Positions 1 to 8,860 of a stretch of DNA of 64,000 bases are shown piece after piece (the stretch's first letter is position 1; each line of letters opens with the position of its first letter). Source of the stretch: SZUA-318 sp964412015. GTDB taxonomy: Bacteria; Gemmatimonadota; Gemmatimonadetes; Longimicrobiales; Gaopeijiaceae. The stretch is taken from contig CAYPMO010000011.1 in the NCBI GenBank assembly GCA_964412015.1, forward strand, positions 16,442-80,441, read 5' to 3'. The position numbers and the translations under genes were made by a program. The notes under the pieces are model-generated. The model made no database searches. It worked only from the letters and a program-made list of their open reading frames with translations, and had not been told where the DNA came from.

Positions 1-518
1 GCGACCGAGCAGTTAGCCGCCACGTCCCTCAGCTCGACGCTGTACGTCGCGGCCGGCAGGGACAACAACACGAACTGGTTCGGGCCGACCAGGACTGTCC
101 GATCGTCGCCGTTGAACGCCAGCGTGTACATGTCGTCGCGGTCCTCCCCCGTCGTCACGACCGTGACCTTGATGTGGCCATCGGCCGTGCAAGCCACCTG
201 GAACGTCACCGACACGGTCTCGCCCTCGGACACCTGGACCGTGCGGGGGTTCTCCCCTCCGACGGTACAGTTGTCGGCCACGTGCACGAGCTCCAGGGTG
301 TAGGAACCCTCTTCCACCCAATAGCTCGACGCCACTCCGGCGGTGAGGGGGTGAACGGTGGTGTCCGTGTTCACCCTCAATCCGAAGGCCGTGTCCACAG
401 AACTCCCTGAAACCTCGACCAGGACGCTCATGGCGCTGGTCATGGACACCACGCCTTCGGTCCCGCATGCGACGACGAGCATCGCTGCGACCGCGAGGCT
501 CACCTTCCGCACGTGCAT
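1..518 (-). CDS. Lipoprotein with tandem beta-domain repeats (C-terminus cut by window edge)
   Basis: The reading frame opens at ATG 518 and runs off the left edge with no stop (172 codons visible). It starts with a short hydrophobic stretch and lipobox (LVVAC, Cys at about residue 18), so it is predicted to be a lipoprotein. Two similar units follow, each ending in a Y-x-VEL/LEL strand and an 'NC' motif (ELVHVADNC and ELRDVAANC), which looks like tandem PEGA- or Ig-like beta domains with paired cysteines. A purine-rich ribosome site (GAGGAGCG) precedes the start. I do not recognise the protein. Function unknown; a cell-surface role is inferred only from the lipobox and repeats. Confidence 0.6.
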   Translation of the reverse strand, partial: MHVRKVSLAVAAMLVVACGTEGVVSMTSAMSVLVEVSGSSVDTAFGLRVNTDTTVHPLTAGVASSYWVEEGSYTLELVHVADNCTVGGENPRTVQVSEGETVSVTFQVACTADGHIKVTVVTTGEDRDDMYTLAFNGDDRTVLVGPNQFVLLSLPAATYSVELRDVAANCSV

Positions 519-685
519 ACGCTCTCGCTCCTCGTCTTCCGACGGTATCCGCTTGGCCCCGTCATCTATGATCCCCTCGGCCGCCGAACCGTTAACCGGC
601 CTCATCGGGCACGGGTCGCGGAATCCGGGACCAGAAAAGAGGGATGGAGCGGATTACCGGGACGAGGGGAACCAGCGATGTCCTC

Positions 686-2944
686 TCAAGGCCAGTCCTT
701 CTCCAGGTTCGCGTAGCGCACCAGCAGTCTCTTCCGGCCCACGTCGTCGAAGTCCACCGTGACCTTCAGGTCGCGGCCGAACCCGGTCACCTCGACGACC
801 GATCCCGAGCCGAACGTGTCATGGACCACGCGCTCGCCCTTCACGTAGCGGGGCAAGTCCTGGTTCACGGCTGCATCGGGATCCGCATCATAGTACTCGG
901 TCAGGGACTCGTGGCTCTCCCGGCGGCCGTACCGGCGGTGCGGCGTGGACGCCGCCAGGAGGCGCAAGCGGTCCGAAAGGTGCTCCTCGCGCAGCCCCCG
1001 CGGGATCGCATCCACGAACGGCGAGAGCGTCCCGTAGGTGACGTCGCCGGCCCGCCGCCGCTGCCGGGCCCACACCAGGTTCAACTTGTCCTCGGCACGG
1101 GTGATTCCCACGTAGAAGAGCCGACGCTCCTCCTCGAGCGCCTCGGGCTCGTCGTAGGCGCGTGCGAGCGGGAAGAGTCCGTCCTCCAGTCCCGCGATGT
1201 ACACGACCGGGAACTCGAGCCCCTTGGCATTGTGGAGCGTCATGAGCACGGCCGCGTCCGCATCCGGATCCATCCGGTCCACGTCCGCGATGAGCGCCAC
1301 CTGTTGCAGGAACAGGTCGAGCTCGGTGAATCCGCCCATCTCCTCGTCCTCGAGGGAGCCCATGAGGCTCGTGTCGAAGTCGAGCGCGCCGGCGACCAGC
1401 TCGGCCACGTTGCGCGCCCGGTCCTCGCCCTCGGGTCCCTCGTCCATGAGGTGGCGCTCCAGATCCAACTCCTCCACCAGTTCCTCGAGCAGCACGCCCA
1501 CGGGGGCCCGGGCCGCGCGCCCGGAGTATTTCTGGATGAGGGCTGCGAACGCCTCGAGCGACCGCACGGCGCCGGGGGGAATGTCCGGAGCCTCCGAGGC
1601 GCGCGCCGCCGCCGCGAGCGGAGACAGCTCCTCCCCGCCGGCCCAGGCCGCGAGCCTGGCGAGGGAGGTGCTCCCGATCCCGCGACGCGGATAGTTCACG
1701 ACCCGCTCGAACGCGCCCGCATCCCTCGGGTTCGAGATCAGCCGGAGGTAGGCGAGCACGTCCTGGATCTCCCGGCGCTCGTAGAACCGCACGCTGCCCA
1801 CCACCTGGTACGGGATCCCCTCGCGCCGGAAGGCGTCCTCCAGCGCGCGCGATTGCGCGTTGGTCCGGTAGAGCACGGCAAACGACCGGTACGTGAGTGA
1901 CCCGTCGTTCTCGAACCTCGCCTTGAGGTCGCCCACGATCCAGCGTGCCTCGTCGTTCTCGTCGTAGCACTCGACGAGGGTCAGCGACTCGCCGCCCGAG
2001 CGCTCGGTGCGCAGCGTCTTTCCCTTCCGGTTGACGTTTTCCGCGATGACCGCGTTGGCAGCGTCCAGAATCTTCGATGTGGAGCGGTAGTTGCGCTCCA
2101 GCCTCACCACTCTCGCTCCGGGAAACGTCTGCTCGAAGCCCAGGATGTTCCGGATGTCGGCACCGCGCCATCGATAGATCGACTGGTCGTCATCTCCCAC
2201 CACCATGAGGTTCCCGTGCTCGGAGGCCAGGAGCTCGAGAAACCGGAACTGCGCGCCGTTCGTGTCCTGGTACTCGTCCACGAGCACGAACGCGAAGCGC
2301 TCCCGGTACCGGTCCAGGAGCGCGGGGTTCTGCTCGAACAGTTCCACCGGCTTCTGGAGCAGGTCGTCGAAGTCGAACGCGTTCTGGTCCCGGAGTGCCT
2401 GTTGGTAGGGCCCGAACACCTTCGCGACCGCACGCAGGAACACGTCGAACGACTCCCCGTGCTCCTGGGCGAACGCGCCCGCGCTCACGAGTTGGTTCTT
2501 CGCGTTGCTCATCTCGCCGCGCAGCGCCCTGGGGTTCCAGCGTTTCGGATCCAGGCCCACCTCCTCCTGGACCTTCTTCACCAGCCGCAGGGACTGGTCG
2601 GCGTCGAAGATCGCGAACGTCCGGTCCCAGCCCAGGCGATCCGCATGGCGCCGCAGGATACGGGCGCCGATGGCGTGGAACGTTCCCATCCAAAGCCCTG
2701 CCGGCTCCTGCCCGAGCATACGTGTGACGCGCTCGCGCATCTCGCCCGCGGCCTTGTTCGTGAACGTGACCGCGAGGATCCGGGCGGGAGAGACGCCGTG
2801 CCCACGCACGAGATGGCACACGCGTGACGTGAGCACGCGCGTCTTTCCGGACCCGGCACCGGCCAGCACGAGGATCGGGCCCTCGAAGTGCTCCGTCGCC
2901 TCTCGCTGTTCGGGGTTCAACCCCTCGAGGTACGCCTCAGCCAT
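686..2944 (-). CDS. pcrA: ATP-dependent DNA helicase PcrA/UvrD (superfamily I)
   Basis: 752-residue 3'-5' DNA helicase of the UvrD/PcrA family, acting in excision repair and in clearing proteins or recombinase from DNA. Visible motifs: Q-motif region (LNPEQREA, residues 9-16), Walker A (AGAGSGKT, 28-35), DExx box (DEYQDTN), motif III (GDDDQSIYRWRGAD), motif Va/VI region (TLHNAKGLEFPVV, FYVGITRAEDKL) and the C-terminal Tudor-like domain typical of PcrA/UvrD (GERVVHDTFGSGSV onward). The open frame extends 40 codons upstream, but those encode low-complexity sequence and overlap the kinase gene; ATG 2944, giving MAEAYLEGLNPEQ, fits the family. The start overlaps the stop of the kinase gene by 8 bases, implying translational coupling in a serS-kinase-pcrA operon. 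Confidence 0.95.
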   Translation of the reverse strand: MAEAYLEGLNPEQREATEHFEGPILVLAGAGSGKTRVLTSRVCHLVRGHGVSPARILAVTFTNKAAGEMRERVTRMLGQEPAGLWMGTFHAIGARILRRHADRLGWDRTFAIFDADQSLRLVKKVQEEVGLDPKRWNPRALRGEMSNAKNQLVSAGAFAQEHGESFDVFLRAVAKVFGPYQQALRDQNAFDFDDLLQKPVELFEQNPALLDRYRERFAFVLVDEYQDTNGAQFRFLELLASEHGNLMVVGDDDQSIYRWRGADIRNILGFEQTFPGARVVRLERNYRSTSKILDAANAVIAENVNRKGKTLRTERSGGESLTLVECYDENDEARWIVGDLKARFENDGSLTYRSFAVLYRTNAQSRALEDAFRREGIPYQVVGSVRFYERREIQDVLAYLRLISNPRDAGAFERVVNYPRRGIGSTSLARLAAWAGGEELSPLAAAARASEAPDIPPGAVRSLEAFAALIQKYSGRAARAPVGVLLEELVEELDLERHLMDEGPEGEDRARNVAELVAGALDFDTSLMGSLEDEEMGGFTELDLFLQQVALIADVDRMDPDADAAVLMTLHNAKGLEFPVVYIAGLEDGLFPLARAYDEPEALEEERRLFYVGITRAEDKLNLVWARQRRRAGDVTYGTLSPFVDAIPRGLREEHLSDRLRLLAASTPHRRYGRRESHESLTEYYDADPDAAVNQDLPRYVKGERVVHDTFGSGSVVEVTGFGRDLKVTVDFDDVGRKRLLVRYANLEKDWP

Positions 2945-4121
2945 CCGCCACCGGCAGCCGCACCTGGAAGGTGGCCCCGCCCGTCCCGTCGAGGAGCTCG
3001 ATGCGGCCCCGGTGCACGCCCTCCACGATCCGGCGGGACAGGACGAGCCCCACACCCCAGCCACCGGGCTTGGTCGTCACGCCCGGCTCGAAGATCCGGT
3101 CCCGGATCTCCGGGTCGACGCCGGGGCCGGTGTCCCGGATCCGCAGGCTCACCATGCGGCGCTTGGTGCCCACTTCCCGGGCATAGATCGAGATCCGCCC
3201 GCTCCGCCCGGCGAGGGCATCCAGGGCGTTCTTGACCACGTTCTCCAGAGCCCAGACCAGCAGCACCTCGTTGGCTTTCACGTGAGGAAGCGTGGCGGGT
3301 ACGTCCACCACGATATCCACCCCCTTGCCCAGGCGCGGCAGGCGTGCGGCCAGGTACCGCTCCAGGTCACGGACGACCTTCTGCACCGAGACGCTCTTGA
3401 GCTCCGGCTCACGGCCGATCAGCTCGAAGCGGTGGCTCACACGCTCCAGCCGCTCGAGGTCCTCCTCGATCGCGCGGGCCACGTCGGCGTCCGCCAATGA
3501 GCCCGGCCTCTCTCGCGCGGGCAGCTTGAGAACCTCCAGCCACCCCTGCAAGGACGACAGCGGTGTTCCGAGCTGGTGCGCCAACTCGCGCGCCATGGAC
3601 GTCCACGCGCGCTCGCTCTCGGCGCTCCGCTGCGTGCGGATCATGGCGAACCCGACGACGACCGTGAGGAGCAACCCGCCGACCTGGAGCCACGGGATCC
3701 AGCGCAGCCTACGTACCTCGGGCGTATCCCCGAAATGGAGGTGTTGGACGTCGGGATCGCCCACCGGCGGATGTCGTACGTCGAGCCGACGCACGTAGGC
3801 GCGCACGCGTTCCTGGCCCTCCGGCGTCCCCAGGTCCGCCTCGAAGGGGAGGTTACGCGCGTCGAGCACGGTGTCGTTCGCGCCGGTGAGAACCAGCGGA
3901 ACACCCGACTCGAGGATGATCGTCTGGAGGCGCCAGAGCGCCTCGTCGGCGCGCGCGGGGTCCGGGCCGCTGACGCCGGCTTGCACCTCGGAGAAGATCT
4001 CGGTGAGCGTTTCGGCGTCCGCCTGGAGCGCACGCACGATCTGCTGCGTATAGACCAGGTACCAGCCCAGGAGTATCACGAACAGGGTCGCGAGCGCGAT
4101 GGGCCAGCGGTTACGGCGCAT
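2937..4121 (-). CDS. Membrane sensor histidine kinase
   Basis: 394 residues. An N-terminal membrane helix (about 8-25) and a second one (about 143-161) flank a roughly 115-residue extracytoplasmic region with no recognised sensor fold. There is no clear HAMP domain. The DHp helix carries the phospho-acceptor motif ELAHQLGTPLSSL with His182, and the ATPase domain has an N box (NVVKNALDAL) and G boxes (RDTGPGVDP, GWGVGLVLSRRIV). The HQLGTP variant of the H box is a known subclass. No response regulator lies beside it; the gene sits 21 bases after serS and overlaps pcrA. Signal and partner unknown. Confidence 0.9.
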   Translation of the reverse strand: MRRNRWPIALATLFVILLGWYLVYTQQIVRALQADAETLTEIFSEVQAGVSGPDPARADEALWRLQTIILESGVPLVLTGANDTVLDARNLPFEADLGTPEGQERVRAYVRRLDVRHPPVGDPDVQHLHFGDTPEVRRLRWIPWLQVGGLLLTVVVGFAMIRTQRSAESERAWTSMARELAHQLGTPLSSLQGWLEVLKLPARERPGSLADADVARAIEEDLERLERVSHRFELIGREPELKSVSVQKVVRDLERYLAARLPRLGKGVDIVVDVPATLPHVKANEVLLVWALENVVKNALDALAGRSGRISIYAREVGTKRRMVSLRIRDTGPGVDPEIRDRIFEPGVTTKPGGWGVGLVLSRRIVEGVHRGRIELLDGTGGATFQVRLPVADG

Positions 4122-4142
4122 GGGAGTTCCCCCCGGCCGCGC

Positions 4143-5426
4143 CTAGGCCGACGCGCTCAGGCGATCCAGGCCCACCCGGGACCGCAGCACTTCGGGCACG
4201 GTGACCGAGCCGTCGGCTTCCTGGTACGCCTCGAGGAACGCGGCCATCACCCGCGGGAGCGCGAGGGCCGAGCCGTTCAACGTATGCACGAACTCGGGCT
4301 TCTCGCCCTGGGCGGGACGGAATCTCAGGTTGGCTCGCCGGGCCTGATAGTCCGTGAATACCGAGCAGCTCGACACCTCGAGCCATTTTCCGACACCGGG
4401 CGCCCACGCCTCCAGATCGTACGTCATCGCGCTGCTGAAGCCGAGGTCACCCGCCGCCAGCACGACACGGCGGTAATGCAGCCCCAGCCGCTCGAGCAGC
4501 GTCTCGGCTTCCCGGGTAAGCTCCTCGAGGGCCTCGCGGCTCCGCTCCGGGCGCTCGTAGCGGACCAGCTCGACCTTGTCGAACTGGTGGACTCGCAGGA
4601 GGCCCCGGGTGTCCTTGCCCGCAGCGCCCGCCTCGCGGCGGAAGCACGGTGAGTAGGCGGCGTACTTCACCGGCAACTGGTCGGCCGCGAGCAGCTCGTC
4701 GCGGTGCAGGTTCGTGACCGGCACCTCCGCGGTGGGGATCAGCCAGAGCGCGTCGCGCTCCGCCTGGTAGGACTCGTCGGCGAACTTGGGGAGCTGGCCG
4801 GTGCCGGTCAGCGTCTGGCTCGTGACCATGTAGGGAACCCGGAGCTCGACGTAGCCGTGCTCGCCGATATGGACATCGAGAAACCAGTCGATGAGGGCGC
4901 GCTGGAGTCTCGCGCCCGCGCCTCGGAGGACCGGGAACCCCGAGCCGCTGATCTTCGATCCCCGGGGAAGGTCGAGGATCCCGAGCGCTTCGCCGATCTC
5001 CCAGTGGGGCTTGGGCGTGAATGTGAATGCGCGGGGCTCTCCCCACATGGAGACGACCCGGTTCGCCTCTGCCCCCCCGTCGGGGACGTCCTCGAGAGGA
5101 AGGTTGGGAACCGCCAGGAGGATCTCCTCGGCGCGCGCCTCGTTGGCCCGCACGGTCTCGTCGAGCTCGACGATGCGGTCTCCGAGGGCCCGCATCTCGG
5201 CGATGAGCGCCTCGGCGTCGCCCCCGGAGCGCTTGAGCTCGCCGATCGTCTTGGACGCCTCGTTGCGCCGGGCCTTCAGGTCGTTGACCTCCCCGATCGC
5301 CCTACGCCGTGCCTCGTCCAGCGCCTGTACCTCATCCACGAACGCAGGATAATCGGGATTCCCCCGCCGCCCCAGGGCTCGCTTGACTTCCTCGGGCTCG
5401 TGGCGGAAACGGCGGATGTCGAGCAT
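4143..5426 (-). CDS. serS: Serine--tRNA ligase
   Basis: 427 residues, standard bacterial length. Class II aminoacyl-tRNA synthetase that charges tRNA-Ser (and tRNA-Sec where present). The N-terminal part (about 1-110) is the antiparallel coiled-coil arm that holds the tRNA long arm. Catalytic motifs are present: TAEVPVTNLHRDELL, motif 2 (FRREAGAAGKDTRGLLR-HQF) and motif 3 (NGSALALPRVMAAFLE). It begins MLDIRRFRHEPEEVKRAL, a family-typical start. It heads a tight operon with a sensor kinase and pcrA; a lipoprotein gene lies 18 bases upstream on the same strand and may be co-transcribed. Confidence 0.97.
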   Translation of the reverse strand: MLDIRRFRHEPEEVKRALGRRGNPDYPAFVDEVQALDEARRRAIGEVNDLKARRNEASKTIGELKRSGGDAEALIAEMRALGDRIVELDETVRANEARAEEILLAVPNLPLEDVPDGGAEANRVVSMWGEPRAFTFTPKPHWEIGEALGILDLPRGSKISGSGFPVLRGAGARLQRALIDWFLDVHIGEHGYVELRVPYMVTSQTLTGTGQLPKFADESYQAERDALWLIPTAEVPVTNLHRDELLAADQLPVKYAAYSPCFRREAGAAGKDTRGLLRVHQFDKVELVRYERPERSREALEELTREAETLLERLGLHYRRVVLAAGDLGFSSAMTYDLEAWAPGVGKWLEVSSCSVFTDYQARRANLRFRPAQGEKPEFVHTLNGSALALPRVMAAFLEAYQEADGSVTVPEVLRSRVGLDRLSASA

Positions 5427-5444
5427 GTCGGGCCCTGCCCTCGA

Positions 5445-6035
5445 TCACTTGGGCGGTACGAAGCTGCGATCGTTGCAGACCGGGCTTCCGTCGAACACGA
5501 ACTCGAGCTCCCCCCCGGCCGCGTCCGCGACGAGCGCCTCCATCTTCGAGTAGTAGACGCACGGCGTGCCGTACGCGCCGTACATCTGGCGGCTGCGCCA
5601 CACGTAGATCGTACCCAGCTCCACCGGCACGGCCGAGCGGGCCGTGTACAGCGCGGTATCCCTCGGCGCCTCGGTCACTCCGTCGAAGAGTCGGCCGGAG
5701 AGGGCGGCCACGCGCGCCTCGGAGTCGATGCCGAGCGCGCCGGGCGGAAGGAGAACCAACTCTCCGTCCCGCACGTCCACGGCCATGTCCCAGTTCCCCG
5801 TCGCGTCGGGGTCCTCGACCATCACACGATACCGGTTGAAGAAGTCGAAGCCGGACGGCAGGTTGCGCTCGGGCCTGTTGAGGGCGTACAGGGTAACCGT
5901 GTCGGGGGAAAGCGTCCACTCGATCGCGTACGGGTCGTCACAGGCGGTCAGGCCCGCCGCTCCCATCGCGAGGACCGCGACAAGAGCGGAGAGCCGCCGC
6001 CGCGCCGGGCGACCGAGCGAGACGGTGCGTGTCAT
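5445..6035 (-). CDS. Hypothetical lipoprotein
   Basis: 196 residues. Arginine-rich n-region, hydrophobic stretch and lipobox (GLTAC, Cys32) followed by DD. The mature part contains beta-strand-like segments and two further cysteines (CVYYS and CNDRS) that could form a disulfide. I recognise no family. The gene is divergent from the receiver gene at 6198, with a perfect TTGACA hexamer at 6106-6111 (minus strand) in the shared 162-base gap but no convincing -10 at normal spacing. Eighteen bases separate its stop from serS. Confidence 0.7.
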   Translation of the reverse strand: MTRTVSLGRPARRRLSALVAVLAMGAAGLTACDDPYAIEWTLSPDTVTLYALNRPERNLPSGFDFFNRYRVMVEDPDATGNWDMAVDVRDGELVLLPPGALGIDSEARVAALSGRLFDGVTEAPRDTALYTARSAVPVELGTIYVWRSRQMYGAYGTPCVYYSKMEALVADAAGGELEFVFDGSPVCNDRSFVPPK

Positions 6036-6133
6036 GGGCGAGTTGAGCCTCCGAGGCGTCGAACCACCGAAGAAGGAGCGAAACTTGCCGGGATGCAGCG
6101 TGAGGTGTCAACCCCGAAAAGCCCCGTGGTTGC

Positions 6134-6162
6134 TTGACTTAACCCCAGGTGCCGGGTAGGTT
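6134..6162 (+). promoter_or_regulatory. Sigma70-type promoter of the receiver-manC operon
   Basis: TTGACT (6134-6139), 17-base spacer, TAGGTT (6157-6162). It lies 35 bases before ATG 6198. Prediction by eye only. Confidence 0.5.
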
Positions 6163-6197
6163 CCCCGCCCATCCTGGAGGAACCTGTCCGAGGTCGC

Positions 6198-6596
6198 ATG
6201 GACGCCGGAGCCACCGTTCCCTCGCGCGGCCGCATCCTCGTGGCCGACGACGAGCCCCACATCCGGAGGATCTTGGTCACGCTGCTCGCCCGAGCGGGGT
6301 TCGCGGTGAGTGAGGCGTGCGACGGCGACGAGGCCCTCGCGGCTCTCGACGTCCCGCCGGCCCCGGACCTGATGGTCCTCGATCTCATGATGCCGCGAGT
6401 TTCTGGCCTCGAAGTCCTGAACCGCATCCATGAGCGGCCGATCCACCGGCGCACACCGGTGATCGTCCTCACGGCGAAGGGGCAGGACGCGGACCGGCAG
6501 GCCGCGCTCGCGGCCGGTGCCCACGACTTCATGACTAAACCGTTCAGCCCCAAGAAGCTCCTCTCGCGCATCCAGGAGATCCTCTCTGCACGCTGA
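6198..6596 (+). CDS. Single-domain response regulator (CheY-like receiver)
   Basis: 132 residues and only a receiver domain. Acidic pair Asp17/Asp18, phospho-acceptor Asp62 (VLDLMMPR), Thr92 (VLTAKG) and Lys114 (MTKPFSP) are all present, so it should be phosphorylated and switch. There is no output domain. A ribosome site (GGAGGAA) lies about 20 bases upstream of the ATG, which is somewhat far; another start is not obvious. It overlaps the following sugar-nucleotide gene and may belong to its operon; partner kinase unknown. Confidence 0.88.
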   Translation: MDAGATVPSRGRILVADDEPHIRRILVTLLARAGFAVSEACDGDEALAALDVPPAPDLMVLDLMMPRVSGLEVLNRIHERPIHRRTPVIVLTAKGQDADRQAALAAGAHDFMTKPFSPKKLLSRIQEILSAR

Positions 6597-7632
6597 GCCC
6601 GACCTGCGGATTCTCGTCCTGGCCGGTGGCGTCGGCTCCCGGTTCTGGCCGGTGAGCACACGCGAGCGGCCCAAGCAACTCTTGCCGCTGGCGAGCGAGC
6701 GTCCGCTCATCGTGGATACCGTGGCGCGTGCCCGGGCGCTCGCAAGCGATGACCGCATCCGGATCCTCGCCGGCGCGCACCTAGCCGCGGCGTTCCGGAC
6801 GGCCCTGCCGGACCTGCCCGATGCGTCGTACCTGACCGAGCCTCAAGCGCGGGGCACGTGTCCCGTGCTCACATGGGCCGCCTGGGACGCGGTCCGGACC
6901 GATCCCGACGCCGTGCTCGTATCGTTGCACTCCGACCATCTCATCCGCCCGCTCCAAGCGTTCCTCGATACCGTCGGCGCCGCGGCCCACGTGGCGAGAA
7001 CCAAGGATCTCCTCGTGACGATCGGGATCGTCCCCGACCGAGTGGAGACCGGATACGGATACATCCAGCCCGGACCGGACCTCGAGGCGCCGGAGGGCAT
7101 GAGCGCCTGCCGGGTCGCCGCCTTCCACGAGAAACCGGACGTGGACACCGCGCGCCGCTACGTGGAGGCGGGCTACCTGTGGAACTCCGGGATCTTCGTG
7201 TGGAAGGCATCGGTGTTCTTGGAAGAGGTATCCCGTCACGCACCCGAGGTGGCCGTGTGCCTGCCACTGCTGGAGCGGGAAGGTCCGGAGGCGTTTTTCC
7301 GTACCGTTCCGGTATGCGTGGTGGACACGGCAGTCATGGAGCGGAGCGAGCGCGTCGGATGCGTGCGCGCCACGTTCAGCTGGGACGACGTGGGGAATTG
7401 GGAGGCCCTGACCCGTACGCGTGAGCCCGACGGCGACGGGAACGTCGTGGTCGGAACCGGCAGCGCGGTGGAGGCGTCGGGGAATGTGGTGTTCTCCGAC
7501 GAGGGACGCGTCGTGCTGTTCGGCGTGCGCGACCTCATCGTGGTCCGGACCGGCGACACCACGCTGGTCCTCCCCCGCGCGCGCGCGGCGGAGCTCAAGG
7601 CGTTGCTCCGCGAGCTCGGCGAGGTCCCATGA
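6586..7632 (+). CDS. manC: Mannose-1-phosphate guanylyltransferase, apparent CTG start
   Basis: 348 residues from CTG 6586. It makes GDP-mannose from mannose-1-phosphate and GTP, for polysaccharide or glycoprotein sugars. The nucleotidyltransferase signature LAGGVGSRFWPVSTRERPKQ sits at the N-terminus, followed by TEPQARGTCP and PVSLHSDH-type binding segments and FHEKPD. The frame is open only from 6535 and holds no ATG, GTG or TTG before GTG 6652, which would delete the catalytic glycine loop. CTG 6586 has a well-placed AGGAG (6574-6578, 7 bases away) and overlaps the receiver stop by 11 bases, so I infer a CTG start. Its stop overlaps the next gene (ATGA at 7629). Length matches stand-alone ManC proteins without the isomerase domain. 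Confidence 0.85.
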   Translation: MHAEPDLRILVLAGGVGSRFWPVSTRERPKQLLPLASERPLIVDTVARARALASDDRIRILAGAHLAAAFRTALPDLPDASYLTEPQARGTCPVLTWAAWDAVRTDPDAVLVSLHSDHLIRPLQAFLDTVGAAAHVARTKDLLVTIGIVPDRVETGYGYIQPGPDLEAPEGMSACRVAAFHEKPDVDTARRYVEAGYLWNSGIFVWKASVFLEEVSRHAPEVAVCLPLLEREGPEAFFRTVPVCVVDTAVMERSERVGCVRATFSWDDVGNWEALTRTREPDGDGNVVVGTGSAVEASGNVVFSDEGRVVLFGVRDLIVVRTGDTTLVLPRARAAELKALLRELGEVP

Positions 7633-8840
7633 GCGAGGTGCGGCTCTACCTGTTCGACGACGGGAACGGCCGCAGATGGGCGCCGTTCACGCTCACGCGC
7701 CCGGCAGGTGAGCTGCGATACGGGTGCCTCACGCAGCGCGAGCGTGCGGAGAAGGTCTTTGGGCTCCCGTGCTCGGGGCATCTGTCGAGGAGGGCGCTGG
7801 AGGGCTTCGACGAGCCCGGCGCGGCACCGGTCGTCCAGCGTGCCGACGTGCCCGTCGAAGCCACGCGCATCCTCCTGTCCAGCAGAGCCGTGCCCGAGCT
7901 CCAGAGCTCGCCGGACCCCACTCCCGGCCGGCTCACAATCGGCGGTGAGACGGTCGGTTGGATCCTTGCAGACGGACAGCCGCTCCCGTCGGAAGCCGAG
8001 CTGCGCGCACCGGCGTCGGCGACGGCAGGGCCCGCGCAGGATCTGGGCGGTGAGCTCCTCGGACGGCCGTGGCACCTCGTGCAGGGAACGCCCGGGCGGA
8101 TCACCCAGGACGCCGTCCACCTGTTCCCCGACGACCAGGAGCCGGAGGGCGTCGTGCGGATCGGCGAGGCCAAGCTCTCCATGAGCGCCGGAGCCGAGGT
8201 CGAGCCCGGTGTGTACCTGGACCTCAGGACGGGCCCCATCAGGCTGGACGACGGCGTCCGGGTGGAGGGGCCGACACGCCTGGTCGGTCCTCTGTACCTC
8301 GGCCGGAACACGATCGTCCTCGGTGGCTCCGTGGGCAGGTCTTCGGTGGGCCCCGTCTGCAAGATCCGGGGCGAGATCACCGACTCGGTACTCCAGGGCC
8401 ATGTCAACAAAGCCCACGATGGGTTCCTGGGGCACGCCATGTTGGGCCGGTGGGTCAACCTGGGAGCCGGGACGACGAACTCCGACCTGAAGAACAACTA
8501 CGGCACGGTGCGCGTGTGGACCCCGGACGGGGAGAAGGACACCGGCCTCGTCAAGGTCGGCTGCTTCCTCGGCGACCATGTGATGACGGGAATCGGCACG
8601 CCGATCAACACGGGCACGGTGATCGGCGCCGGCAGCAATGTGTTCGGAGGCGGGATGCCCCCGACCATGGTACCGCCGTTCGCGTGGGGATCGGGCGCTG
8701 ACCTGCGCGACTACCGCTTCGACCAGTTCGTCCGCACCGCGGAACGCGCCATGGCGCGCCGCGGCGAAACGCTCAGCCCGGGCGTACGGCGCGTCCTCGA
8801 GCACGCCTGGCAGGACACCCGCACGCGCCGGGCGACCTAG
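7629..8840 (+). CDS. Alternative GlmU-type sugar nucleotidyltransferase/acyltransferase
   Basis: 403 residues. The N-terminus (LYLFDDGNGRRWAPFTLTRP, then ELRYGCLTQRERAEK) matches the family called alternative bacterial GlmU, known in Bacteroidota and relatives and proposed to act as UDP-GlcNAc diphosphorylase/glucosamine-1-phosphate N-acetyltransferase. The C-terminal half, from about residue 190, is a left-handed beta-helix made of hexapeptide-like repeats (IRLDD, VGPLYLG, TIVLGG, GPVCKIRGEI), with a conserved HAMLGRWVNLGAGT segment. The ATG overlaps the manC stop by 4 bases, so the two sugar-activating genes are translationally coupled. Exact substrate not provable from sequence. Confidence 0.82.
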   Translation: MSEVRLYLFDDGNGRRWAPFTLTRPAGELRYGCLTQRERAEKVFGLPCSGHLSRRALEGFDEPGAAPVVQRADVPVEATRILLSSRAVPELQSSPDPTPGRLTIGGETVGWILADGQPLPSEAELRAPASATAGPAQDLGGELLGRPWHLVQGTPGRITQDAVHLFPDDQEPEGVVRIGEAKLSMSAGAEVEPGVYLDLRTGPIRLDDGVRVEGPTRLVGPLYLGRNTIVLGGSVGRSSVGPVCKIRGEITDSVLQGHVNKAHDGFLGHAMLGRWVNLGAGTTNSDLKNNYGTVRVWTPDGEKDTGLVKVGCFLGDHVMTGIGTPINTGTVIGAGSNVFGGGMPPTMVPPFAWGSGADLRDYRFDQFVRTAERAMARRGETLSPGVRRVLEHAWQDTRTRRAT

Positions 8841-8860
8841 CCCGACGACCGGACGAGCGG

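Noticed and set aside
2945..3064. Upstream extension of the pcrA frame
   Set aside because: Antisense-free but low-complexity and wholly inside the kinase gene; the helicase family starts at the MAEAYLEGLN position.
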